Source: Paenibacillus sp. FSL H8-0332
GTDB taxonomy: Bacteria > Bacillota > Bacilli > Paenibacillales > Paenibacillaceae
Direction: 5' to 3'
Length of the DNA: 64,000 nucleotides
Assembly (NCBI RefSeq): GCF_037963835.1
Contig: NZ_CP150145.1
Coordinates: 6,386,001-6,450,000, forward strand
Shown piece by piece: positions 38,684 to 47,002 of this stretch. Under the pieces are notes generated by a model. That model ran no database searches, was not told where the DNA came from, and saw nothing but the letters and a program-made list of their open reading frames with translations. Both the position numbers and the translations under genes were made by a program. Every line of letters starts with the position of its first letter. The first letter of the stretch is position 1.

Positions 38684-38695
38684 TAAGAGCCACTC

Positions 38696-40420
38696 CTATC
38701 TGAGTACAATGCGTTCGGACAACGCATCCCAAGTTAAGGTCGTGCCCTTCAACTGGTTGAACGCACTAAGCGGAAGGTAGAGTACATTGTTATCCATATC
38801 CACCGTGTATGCGGCCGCTTTGCTGTTCAGCTTCGCTGTTTTACCGGTCAGATCGACCTCGATCGTATTCTTTCCAATAGCGAGCTTGGCAGCAGAAGCA
38901 GTCCCTGTATAGGTTCCTCCAAGCGCCTTCACCAGTGCCTGTGCCGGGTAGAGCACCTCATTGTCGCGGCTGATTTTGAACTTCGGATAGACATATTTCG
39001 ACTGCAGCTCTGCGGAACGCTTGTTCAGATCCAGTCCAAGTATTCCTGCTCCCGCCGTTGCGATCTGCGTATTGTCGATCTGTCCTTTCACCTTGTCAGC
39101 AATCGGGCCATACGCCCACACCCCAACATCCACCGCAGAGTGGCCATGACCCGACCAGCCCACCAGCAGGCGCTTGGAAATCACTGCATTATATGCACCT
39201 TCCCGTTTGTAAGAAGAACCGTCACCGTTCATAATCTGGGTAACTTCCTCATCCGTCAGATCTGTAATCCAGGTGTTTGCGGTTACGATTTTGTGGATCT
39301 CTTCCGGTGTCTGCGCTGCTTCAAGATCCGCTGCCAGCGTCTCAGAGGAATGCTTCTGCTTGTTCCACAGATCGATGTTGATCTCATAGATATTGTCACG
39401 TGAGAGTGAGAGGCCGCCTGTCTCATGGTCAGCCGTAACCACCACGGAGGTGTTGCCGTTTTTCTTCGCAAAATCAACGGCTGCCTTGAAGGCTGCGTCG
39501 AAGTCGAGTGCTTCCTGCACGAGGGTCGGCAGATCGTTGGCATGACCGGCATGGTCGATACGCCCGCCTTCAATCATCATGACGAAGCCGTCTTTATCCG
39601 TGGACAGAATATTCAGTGCCTTGGAGGTCATCGCTGCCAGGCTCGGAATTTCCGGAGTGCGGTCTGGAGTATAAGCCACATGAGAGTTGCCGAACAAGCC
39701 TAAGACCTTGGTATTTTTGGAAGTGAGCGCATTTAAGGCTGTGTTATTCTCAACGACCGTGTACCCTTTGGCTTTGAAGTCAGGCAGCAGGTTCTTATCC
39801 GTACGTTTACCCTTCTCATCCTTGGTCAGGAAGAACTGCTTCCCGCCGCCCATCAGCACATCCACTCCGCTCTCCAGATACTGTGAGGCAATCGCCGATT
39901 CATTGTCACGGTTACGGACATGGGATGCGTATACGGCTGGTGTGGCATGGGTGATACGGGCAGTGGTCACAAGGCCGGTGGCCTTGCCCGCGCTCTCCGC
40001 AGCTTCGATAATAGAAGCAAAGGGCCTCGAGACATCCTCATTCGAGACGCTGATGCCCGCGTTATAGGTTTTATGGCCTGTAGCAAATGCAGTACCGGCT
40101 GAGGCGGAGTCTGTGACGATCCCGGAAACGATTTTCCCGCTGTCCTCTCCCCGGTCTGCATATGTAGTAGCTTGTCCCACGTAGTATGGATCGAGGTTCA
40201 GGTGCTTGACACCCTTGGTATATTGCTGAAAATATCTTGCCGCAGACACTTGGGCCGGGCCCATGCCGTCGCCGATCAGAACGATAAGATTCCTAGACTG
40301 GGCCTTGGCAGCACCCCCGGAATTAGCCGGGCTCTTGGCCGCACCTGCAAGTGTTGCTCCTGATACTACGGCTGCCGCCAATCCTCCAAAAATCATGCCC
40401 CTCATTAACTTGTTCATCAT
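38696..40420 (-). CDS. Secreted alkaline phosphatase with C-terminal copper-amine-oxidase-like domain
   Basis: Releases phosphate from organic esters outside the cell. It is 574 aa from ATG 40418-40420 (MNKLMRGMIFGG after a second ATG), with a signal peptide to about residue 28. Metal and catalytic motifs: IVLIGDGMGPAQVSAARY, VTDSASAGTAFATGHK (nucleophile Ser in DSAS), EGGRIDHAGHAND and VTADHETGGLS, giving two Zn and one Mg site. The last 90 residues (SRDNEVLYPAQALVKALGG, then LPLSAFNQLKGTTLTW) resemble the copper-amine-oxidase N-like domain common in Paenibacillus secreted proteins. It heads the operon with the ABC transporter. Confidence 0.93.
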   Translation of the reverse strand: MMNKLMRGMIFGGLAAAVVSGATLAGAAKSPANSGGAAKAQSRNLIVLIGDGMGPAQVSAARYFQQYTKGVKHLNLDPYYVGQATTYADRGEDSGKIVSGIVTDSASAGTAFATGHKTYNAGISVSNEDVSRPFASIIEAAESAGKATGLVTTARITHATPAVYASHVRNRDNESAIASQYLESGVDVLMGGGKQFFLTKDEKGKRTDKNLLPDFKAKGYTVVENNTALNALTSKNTKVLGLFGNSHVAYTPDRTPEIPSLAAMTSKALNILSTDKDGFVMMIEGGRIDHAGHANDLPTLVQEALDFDAAFKAAVDFAKKNGNTSVVVTADHETGGLSLSRDNIYEINIDLWNKQKHSSETLAADLEAAQTPEEIHKIVTANTWITDLTDEEVTQIMNGDGSSYKREGAYNAVISKRLLVGWSGHGHSAVDVGVWAYGPIADKVKGQIDNTQIATAGAGILGLDLNKRSAELQSKYVYPKFKISRDNEVLYPAQALVKALGGTYTGTASAAKLAIGKNTIEVDLTGKTAKLNSKAAAYTVDMDNNVLYLPLSAFNQLKGTTLTWDALSERIVLR

Positions 40421-40469
40421 ATACCCCTTCCTCATTATGACGGTTCTAAGCCTAAGCTTACCTTGGAAA

Positions 40470-40486
40470 GGTTAACTAACTGTCAA
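40470..40486 (-). promoter_or_regulatory. Possible PhoP half-boxes ahead of alkaline phosphatase
   Basis: TTGACA-GTTAG-TTAACC (40486-40470) on the minus strand gives two TTNACA-like hexamers at the 11-base period used by PhoP in Bacillus. Only two repeats are seen, and the TTGACA could simply be a -35 box, so this is weak. Confidence 0.35.
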
Positions 40487-40550
40487 AATAAGTATGGTGT
40501 TGTATTAAATTATCAAATGTTCATGTGAGACATATAAAGGCTATTCATAT

Positions 40551-40597
40551 AAAAAGCCCTGTATCCCTCCGCCGTCAGGCAAAGGAAGTACAGGACT
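40551..40597 (-). terminator. Terminator of ligA
   Basis: AGTCCTGTA (40597-40589) pairs with TACAGGGCT (40563-40555), followed by five T's, 36 bases after the ligA stop codon. Confidence 0.8.
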
Positions 40598-40632
40598 CAG
40601 TGTGGTACTCTATCAGTTGATCGTTCTCACCA

Positions 40633-42645
40633 TTACATCTCCAGCAAGCGGATCAGCTCGTCTTCATCCTCAATGACTTGAATGCCGAGCTGCTGGGCTT
40701 TGGTCAGCTTGCTGCCTGCCTTCTCCCCGGCGATGACCAGATCAGTCTTCTTGGAGACGCTGCCGGATACCTTGGCTCCCAGAGCTTCCAGGCGTTCGGC
40801 GGCTTCCTCGCGGGTCATTTTTTGCAGGGAACCAGTCAGGACAACTGTTTTGCCGCTGAAATAGGTATTGGTATTGACTACACGCGGAGCTTCAGCCCCC
40901 TTGGCCTCTACCCCCAGCGCACGCATACGGTCGATGCTAACCACTACGAACGGGTCGGCAAAATAATTCACGATGCTCTCCGCCACAATTCCCCCGATAT
41001 CCGGCAGCCCGGCCAGCTCCTCCGCTGTAGCAGACATGACGGCTTCCAGGCTGCGGTAATGGTCGGCCAGCATTCTTGTTGTGGCTTTGCCGGTATTAGG
41101 AATGCCGAGTGCATAGAGGAAGGATGCCAAATCTCTGCCTTTGCTGTCTTCGAGTGCCTTCAGCAGATTCGCCGCCTTCTTCTCTCCGAACCGCTCCAGC
41201 TTCACCAGTTGGTCGAAGGTTAGCTCATACAGATCCGCAGGCTCCCGTACACTAAGCTCCTCATGCAGCTGAGCCGCCGTCTTCTCACTGAACGTCTCAA
41301 TATCCATGGCATCTCTGGAGGCAAAATGGGTAATCCGGCTGACAATCTGCGGCTTGCAGTCAAGCTTGTTGTTGCAGAACAGATGAGCGCCGCGCATCTC
41401 CAGCGGGAACCCGCAGGCCGGGCACTCCTCAGGGAATACAATTTCCCCGCCGTCGCTCTCCTCCGTCACCTTGCCCAGAATCTCAGGGATGACATCATTG
41501 GAGCGGCGGATGAATACCCGTGTGCCCAGTGCAAACTTCAGATTCTTGCGCTCAATATCACCCACGTTGTTAAGGGTACAGTTCTGTACCGTAACCCCGG
41601 CTAGTTCTACAGCCTCCACCCGCGCGAGCGGAGTCACTTTGCCGGTACGGCCGACATTCCAGCTGACAGATTCCAGGATGGTTGTGGTCTCTTCGGCCTC
41701 GAATTTATAGGCAACGGCCCAGCGCGGGAACTTGTCGGTATACCCCAGCGCCTCACGGATGCGGAAGTCCGTGACCTTAATCACTGCTCCGTCAATCAGA
41801 TAATCCAGACCGGAACGGCTCTCTTCAATCTCTGCCAGCTGCTCGGTCACATCATCGAATTTGCTGAAATAGTTCAGGTAAGGATTGACCTTGAACCGGT
41901 TGCTGCGCAGGAAATCCATCATCTCCTGATGATCGCCGAATTGTACACCCTCTGCATACCCCACATTATAAAAGAAGGCATTCAGCCTGCGGTCGGCAGT
42001 CATCTTGGGATTCAGGTTGCGCAGCGCGCCCGCCGCCCCATTGCGTGCATTCTTCAGCGGCTCTGCTGCGCGGGTATTATAATCCGCAAGTACAGACAGG
42101 TTCATAATCCCCTCGCCCTGCACTTCAATAACGCCTTCCTTGAATGGGATATTCAGCGGGACGGACTTGATTGTCTTCACCTGAGCCAGAATTCCCTCAC
42201 CTGTTACCCCGTTGCCGCGGGTAGCAGCTTGTACAAGCGCCCCGTCACGATAGGTCAGGTTCAGGGTCAAACCGTCGAACTTCAGCTCCACGGCATAACA
42301 CGGCTCCGGCAGCGGATTGTCCGGGTTCTTGGTATTATAATCATTCACCAGCTTCAGCACACGGGTGTTCCAGGTACGAAGCTGTTCAATGTTCTGCGCC
42401 TTATCCAGACTCCACAGCGGCCCCAGATGGCGGTGTTGCGTGAAGCCCTTCAGCAGCTCCCCGCCTACCCGCTGCGTCGGGGAATGCGGCAATACAATTC
42501 CGCTCTCCGCTTCGAAGGCCACCAGCTTATCGTAGAGCACATCGTATTCCTTGTCGCTGATTTGCGGTGCATCCATTGTGTAGTAATGATAATTGTATTG
42601 ATTCAGCTCGGCTACGAGTTCTTCCATCGTGAACATAATATCCAT
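40633..42645 (-). CDS. ligA: NAD-dependent DNA ligase
   Basis: LigA seals nicks using NAD+. It is 670 aa from ATG 42643-42645 behind GGAGGG. The N-terminal Ia domain has YHYYTMDAPQISDKEYD. The adenylation domain has VELKFDGLTLNLTYRDGAL (active Lys in KxDG). An OB fold follows, then a C4 zinc finger (CPACGFPLEMRGAHLFC, with a fourth Cys in LDC), helix-hairpin-helix repeats (LPDIGGIVAESIVNYF) and a C-terminal BRCT domain (about 590-670). It follows pcrA, as in Bacillus pcrB-pcrA-ligA. Confidence 0.97.
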   Translation of the reverse strand: MDIMFTMEELVAELNQYNYHYYTMDAPQISDKEYDVLYDKLVAFEAESGIVLPHSPTQRVGGELLKGFTQHRHLGPLWSLDKAQNIEQLRTWNTRVLKLVNDYNTKNPDNPLPEPCYAVELKFDGLTLNLTYRDGALVQAATRGNGVTGEGILAQVKTIKSVPLNIPFKEGVIEVQGEGIMNLSVLADYNTRAAEPLKNARNGAAGALRNLNPKMTADRRLNAFFYNVGYAEGVQFGDHQEMMDFLRSNRFKVNPYLNYFSKFDDVTEQLAEIEESRSGLDYLIDGAVIKVTDFRIREALGYTDKFPRWAVAYKFEAEETTTILESVSWNVGRTGKVTPLARVEAVELAGVTVQNCTLNNVGDIERKNLKFALGTRVFIRRSNDVIPEILGKVTEESDGGEIVFPEECPACGFPLEMRGAHLFCNNKLDCKPQIVSRITHFASRDAMDIETFSEKTAAQLHEELSVREPADLYELTFDQLVKLERFGEKKAANLLKALEDSKGRDLASFLYALGIPNTGKATTRMLADHYRSLEAVMSATAEELAGLPDIGGIVAESIVNYFADPFVVVSIDRMRALGVEAKGAEAPRVVNTNTYFSGKTVVLTGSLQKMTREEAAERLEALGAKVSGSVSKKTDLVIAGEKAGSKLTKAQQLGIQVIEDEDELIRLLEM

Positions 42646-42722
42646 CCGGCACATCCCTCCGTCAAATAGGTTTCCTACGGTTAGCGTGATCCAAAAGCAC
42701 TGTCGTTAATCGCAAGCTTGAT

Positions 42723-45092
42723 TTATTCAACTTTGGTGATCGGCGCAAAGCCGGCCAGCAGGCGCTTGACGCCCACCGGCGCCGGGAAGGCAATCTGCAG
42801 CTCCGTATCGTTGCCGCTGCCCTTCACGGCTACAATGGTGCCGATGCCCCATTTGCCGTGGGAGACCTTGTCGCCCGCCTTGAAGCCTCCGGCCTCCGCA
42901 GCCGCCCCGGCTCCGCCCGTCGTGCGCTGCGCGCCTCCGGTCGTTACCACAACACGGCCCGCGCCAGGCACCGCGCTCGCCGAACTGCCGCTGCCGAAGC
43001 TGGCGGACCCGCCGCCTCCCGGCGCGTTCCCGGCAGCAGCGGTGCGGCTGCCGAAGTTCCCCCGGCTGCCTCCGCTTCCGCCGAAGCCTCGCCCGCCATA
43101 GGCACCGCCTGCCTCCTCGCCTCCGCGCCGGAAGCGGTCCGATTCACGGACCGTATCTTCCTTCAGCTCCTCCGGAATCTCCTCCAGGAAGCGGGACGGC
43201 GCATTCGCGTTCGTCCGCCCGAACAACGTGCGCATCCGTGCGCAGCTGAGGAACAGCTGCTTCTCCGCACGGGTAATACCCACATACGCCAGCCGGCGTT
43301 CTTCTTCCAGTTCATCATTGTCCTGGAAGGCACGGCTGTGCGGGAATACCCCTTCCTCCATCCCGATGATGAAGACGGTCGGGAACTCCAGTCCCTTCGC
43401 GCTGTGCATCGTCATCAGCACCACCGCATCACTGCGTTCTTCTTCATCGTTCACACTGTCGATATCCGCGATCAGCGCCAGATCGGTCAGGAAGGAGACC
43501 AGCGACTTGTCTTCATTGTTCTTCTCGAATTCCATCGTAACGGACAGGAACTCGTCAATGTTCTCCAGGCGTGAACGGGACTCCAGCGTATTCTCATTCT
43601 GTAGTTCGAGACGGTACTGGGACAGCTCGAGAATCTTCTCCGTCAGCTCTGTCACCGAGAGGAACTCCACCATCCGGTGCAGGGCTTCGATCATATCGTA
43701 GAATTCCACCAGCGTATTGCGGGTCCGTCCGGCGAATCCGAGATCATCCACCGTCTGCAGCGCCCGGAAAATCGAGACGCCCTGGGCAGCCGCTGCTGCC
43801 GCCAGCTTACCAACGGTTGTATCCCCAAGTCCACGCTTCGGAACATTGATAATCCGCGTCAGGCTGATATCATCATCAGGATTGGACAGCAGGCGCAGAT
43901 ACGCCAGCAGATCCTTGATTTCTTTACGGTCGTAGAACTTGATCCCTCCGACAATCTGGTAGGGAATATCCGATTTAATCAGAATTTCTTCTATTACACG
44001 GGACTGGGCATTCGTACGGTACAGAATCGCATGGTTCTGGTAAGCCTGGCCCTGCTTCACATTCTTGCTGATCTCCCCGCTGACGAAATATCCTTCGTCA
44101 TGCTCAGTGTCGCCGCGGAACACCTTGATCTTCGCGCCTTCATCGGAGTCGGTCCACAACTTCTTCGGCTTGCGGCCCGTATTGAGAGCAATCACGCCGT
44201 TGGCAGCATTCAGAATGTTCGAGGTGGAGCGGTAATTCTGCTCCAGCAGAATCGTCTGGGCTTCGGGGTAATCCTCTTCGAAGTTCAGAATGTTCGAGAT
44301 ATCCGCCCCGCGCCAGCGGTAGATCGACTGGTCACTGTCCCCGACCACGCAGATCCGGTGGTGGCCTTCAGCCAGCATCCGGCAGAGCATATACTGCGCC
44401 CGGTTCGTATCCTGATACTCATCGACATGAATATACTTGAACTTCTTCTGATAGAAATCCAGTACATCCGGCTTCTCCTTGAACAGCTCGATCGTCTTCA
44501 TAATCAGGTCATCGAAATCCAGAGAGTTATTGCTTCTCAGCCGGTGCTGGTATTTGGAATACACCTTAGCCACCAGGCCTTCAAAATAATCGCCGACCTT
44601 CTGCTCATACTGCGCCGGTGTGATCAGCTCATTCTTGTTCGAGCTGATCACAGCCTGAATGGCCTTCGGCTCGAACTTCTTAGTATCGATATCCAGATCC
44701 TTCATGCAATTGCGGATGACGGACAGCTGGTCTGTCGAATCCAGAATGGAGAAGTTCGAGGTGAAGCCAATCTGATCAATATCCTTCCGCAAAATCCGCA
44801 CACACATCGAGTGAAAAGTGGATACCCAAATATCCCGGCCCTCGGGCCCTACGAGCTTGGAGACACGATCCTGCATCTCCCGGGCGGCCTTATTGGTAAA
44901 CGTAATCGCCAGAATCGCCCACGGCGGTGCCTTACGGTTCGCGATCAGCCACGCAATCCGGTGGGTCAGCACGCGGGTCTTGCCGCTGCCTGCGCCAGCC
45001 ATGATGAGCAAGGGTCCTTCAGTTGCTTCTACAGCCTGACGCTGCGGGGGATTCAGACGGCTTACGGCGTCCTGTATGTTAACAAGTTGCAT
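42723..45092 (-). CDS. pcrA: ATP-dependent DNA helicase PcrA
   Basis: An essential UvrD-type 3'-5' helicase for repair, rolling-circle replication and removal of RecA filaments. The 789-aa protein has LNPPQRQAVEATEGPLLIMA, Walker A AGAGSGKTRVLTHR (about residues 32-45), DEYQDTN, GDSDQSIYRWRGAD and LMTMHSAKGLEFPTVFI. Residues about 655-734 are a Gly/Ser/Ala-rich low-complexity linker (for example GGAYGGRGFGGSGGSRGNF), followed by a C-terminal Tudor-like domain (FKAGDKVSHGKWGIGTIVAV) that contacts RNA polymerase in Bacillus. The linker is longer and more Gly-rich than usual. Confidence 0.97.
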   Translation of the reverse strand: MQLVNIQDAVSRLNPPQRQAVEATEGPLLIMAGAGSGKTRVLTHRIAWLIANRKAPPWAILAITFTNKAAREMQDRVSKLVGPEGRDIWVSTFHSMCVRILRKDIDQIGFTSNFSILDSTDQLSVIRNCMKDLDIDTKKFEPKAIQAVISSNKNELITPAQYEQKVGDYFEGLVAKVYSKYQHRLRSNNSLDFDDLIMKTIELFKEKPDVLDFYQKKFKYIHVDEYQDTNRAQYMLCRMLAEGHHRICVVGDSDQSIYRWRGADISNILNFEEDYPEAQTILLEQNYRSTSNILNAANGVIALNTGRKPKKLWTDSDEGAKIKVFRGDTEHDEGYFVSGEISKNVKQGQAYQNHAILYRTNAQSRVIEEILIKSDIPYQIVGGIKFYDRKEIKDLLAYLRLLSNPDDDISLTRIINVPKRGLGDTTVGKLAAAAAAQGVSIFRALQTVDDLGFAGRTRNTLVEFYDMIEALHRMVEFLSVTELTEKILELSQYRLELQNENTLESRSRLENIDEFLSVTMEFEKNNEDKSLVSFLTDLALIADIDSVNDEEERSDAVVLMTMHSAKGLEFPTVFIIGMEEGVFPHSRAFQDNDELEEERRLAYVGITRAEKQLFLSCARMRTLFGRTNANAPSRFLEEIPEELKEDTVRESDRFRRGGEEAGGAYGGRGFGGSGGSRGNFGSRTAAAGNAPGGGGSASFGSGSSASAVPGAGRVVVTTGGAQRTTGGAGAAAEAGGFKAGDKVSHGKWGIGTIVAVKGSGNDTELQIAFPAPVGVKRLLAGFAPITKVE

Positions 45093-45141
45093 GTGTTACA
45101 TGCTCCTTTCTGAATATAAGCTACGCTCATGATCTATAATT

Positions 45142-45858
45142 CTACCAGTCTATCTGCGGTGTATCCCGCACAGCCTGGACCGTCAACAGCGCTTCTTCCA
45201 CATTGCTATAAATAATATTGCCGACCACTACTGTATCACATAGTGCGGCTACATGCATGGCTTCCTCTGCACCTGTAATTCCGCCCCCATAGAAAAGCTG
45301 ACTGTGCTCAACCACTTCCCTGACCTCGCGCACAATCTCCAGATCTCCGTAACGTCCGCTATATTCAAGGTAGACCACCGGGAGGTTCATCAGCTTGTCT
45401 GCAATCTGCGCATAGGCTCCCGCACCAGCCGCATCGAGCGAGCAGTCCGCACCGGTCAGGCGCGCTACCGAGGAATCGCTGTTCAGCACAATATAGCCCT
45501 CTGTCAGCAGCAATTCCCATGGGATCAGACTGCCGAAGCGTTCAATGGCCCGGCGGTGATGGCCGAGAATCCATGAAGTATCGTCAGTGTTGAGCACCAT
45601 GGGAATCATATACAGGTCAAAACCGGGCACAGCGGCCTCCAAATCCGAAATCTCCAGCGCGCAAGGCAGGTCATATTGCCGGATTCTCGCAAGCAGACTC
45701 ACCGTATTCTCATAAGTCACGCCGGTAGAGCCGCCTACGATAATCGCATCGGTTCCCGACTGGCAGACAGCGGCCAGCTCCTTGTCACCAAGTACACGGT
45801 CCGGGTCCAGCTTGAAGACATGCCGCCACGGCCTGATCATTTGCCGCATCTCGTTCAT
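45142..45858 (-). CDS. pcrB: Heptaprenylglyceryl phosphate synthase PcrB
   Basis: PcrB transfers a heptaprenyl group to glycerol-1-phosphate, making an archaeal-like ether lipid. The 238-aa TIM barrel has KLDPDRVLGD near residue 16, DAIIVGGSTGVTYEN (about 37-51), YLEYSGRYG (about 160) and FYGGGITGAEEA (about 190). It lies 49 bases upstream of pcrA and has its own promoter. Confidence 0.93.
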   Translation of the reverse strand: MNEMRQMIRPWRHVFKLDPDRVLGDKELAAVCQSGTDAIIVGGSTGVTYENTVSLLARIRQYDLPCALEISDLEAAVPGFDLYMIPMVLNTDDTSWILGHHRRAIERFGSLIPWELLLTEGYIVLNSDSSVARLTGADCSLDAAGAGAYAQIADKLMNLPVVYLEYSGRYGDLEIVREVREVVEHSQLFYGGGITGAEEAMHVAALCDTVVVGNIIYSNVEEALLTVQAVRDTPQIDW

Positions 45859-45926
45859 CTTTGTCCATCCTCATTGTTCATCTAAGTGAATATACACACT
45901 CCTGCGCACGCACAATCCGTATCTAT

Positions 45927-45956
45927 AGTCTAAGTCAGCACGAAGGGGAGTGTCAA
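45927..45956 (-). promoter_or_regulatory. SigA promoter of pcrB-pcrA-ligA
   Basis: TTGACA (45956-45951), 18 bases, TAGACT (45932-45927) on the minus strand. Confidence 0.65.
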
Positions 45957-45970
45957 TTTAAAAGAGAACA

Positions 45971-45994
45971 AAATGCGAACATTTTTTCGCATTT
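45971..45994 (-). terminator. Terminator of the phosphodiesterase-like gene
   Basis: AAATGCGAA (45994-45986 read on minus) pairs with TTCGCATTT (45979-45971), followed by TGTTCTCTTTT, just upstream of the pcrB promoter. Confidence 0.75.
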
Positions 45995-46015
45995 CTGCCT
46001 TGGACTTCTCCTCGA

Positions 46016-46882
46016 TCAGCGGAGACCCTTGATCCGGTTCAAATCATTTTCCGGGACAAAATCAGTGTAGAATCCGTTGACGCCCAGCCGGGACAGCTCC
46101 ACAATCTCCTGCTCGTCGTTCACGGTATGCACGTAGACTCTGGCGCCCGCTTTTTTCAAGTTACGCACGAAGCTCTTGGTAGCCCTGGTTGTCGGCATCG
46201 TGATGTCCACGCCGGTCTGCTTGACGAATTCAATGACCACCTCGTCGCTGTCCTCTGTCTGGTATAGGGTATAGATGATTTCCGGAAAATCATACACCTG
46301 TTTCACGACCTCCAGCATCTCCCGGCTGTAAATCTGCGGAACGATCCGCTCCAGCAGCGCTGGGTCCTTCTTCTGTGCGGCTTCTACAATGAGCTGAAAT
46401 TGCTTCGTTACCTGCTGCGGCTCTAGTTCCTTCGTGTCCGTTACAATATAGGTATCCGGGTAGATCTCCATCAGATTGACGATTTTCTCAATATCCAGCG
46501 GAGAGTAGAGCTCCAGCACCGGGCTGTTCATCACTTCATCGTGAGTCAGCACCTCCCCCTGCTTGTCAGGAGGAAGAACCTCCTGCTGACCCAGCTTCTT
46601 ACTCATACCTGTAGTCCATTCATGGCGGGCCACCAGCTCATCATCACTGGTCAGCAGCAGGTCCGCCTCAAAGATCCGGGTCCCCTGCTCATAGTTCGCA
46701 ATAAAAGCGTCCTTGGTATTGGTATACGCCTTGTCATTGATTCCGCCCATGGCATGGGCAATGACCCTGTGGGCCGCGAAGCCTGTAGCTGGCTGTTTTT
46801 CTTTTCCTCCAAGCATCAATACAAGCAGTAGTGTAACAGCCCCGATCATAGTAATAGAAGCAATAAGCTTTGTTCTCTTCAT
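46016..46882 (-). CDS. PI-PLC/GDPD-superfamily phosphodiesterase-like membrane-anchored protein
   Basis: A 288-aa protein from ATG 46880-46882, after GGAGAC. It has an N-terminal membrane helix or signal anchor (about residues 7-27), then a TIM-barrel domain. Motifs resembling glycerophosphodiester phosphodiesterases: IAHAMGGIND (instead of the usual AHRG), TNTKDAFIANYEQG, RIFEADLLLTSDDELVARHE and VYVHTVNDEQE. Acidic residues and the second His are kept, but the Arg after the first His is replaced, so specificity may differ from GlpQ. It stands alone between terminators. Confidence 0.82.
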   Translation of the reverse strand: MKRTKLIASITMIGAVTLLLVLMLGGKEKQPATGFAAHRVIAHAMGGINDKAYTNTKDAFIANYEQGTRIFEADLLLTSDDELVARHEWTTGMSKKLGQQEVLPPDKQGEVLTHDEVMNSPVLELYSPLDIEKIVNLMEIYPDTYIVTDTKELEPQQVTKQFQLIVEAAQKKDPALLERIVPQIYSREMLEVVKQVYDFPEIIYTLYQTEDSDEVVIEFVKQTGVDITMPTTRATKSFVRNLKKAGARVYVHTVNDEQEIVELSRLGVNGFYTDFVPENDLNRIKGLR

Positions 46883-46928
46883 GATGGCAGTCTCCTTTGC
46901 AAGTAGTAGAGAGTCGGCTGAAAAAAGC

Positions 46929-46970
46929 AAAAACGGCTGTGACATCCTCAAGGGGCAGCAACCGTTTTTT
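46929..46970 (-). terminator. Terminator of the sugar transferase operon
   Basis: On the minus strand AAAAAACGG (46970-46962) pairs with CCGTTTTT (46936-46929), with T-rich 3' sequence, 33 bases after the stop codon at 47003. Confidence 0.75.
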
Positions 46971-47002
46971 AGCGGAGAATATAATATAGATAAGACCGTG
47001 TA

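Noticed and set aside
40421..40550. A Zur box controlling the phosphatase operon
   Set aside because: No 7-1-7 inverted repeat like the Bacillus Zur consensus was found; only weak PhoP-like hexamers are visible.
43677..45113. A 478-codon plus-strand frame opposite pcrA
   Set aside because: Shadow of the GC-rich pcrA codons; no family features.
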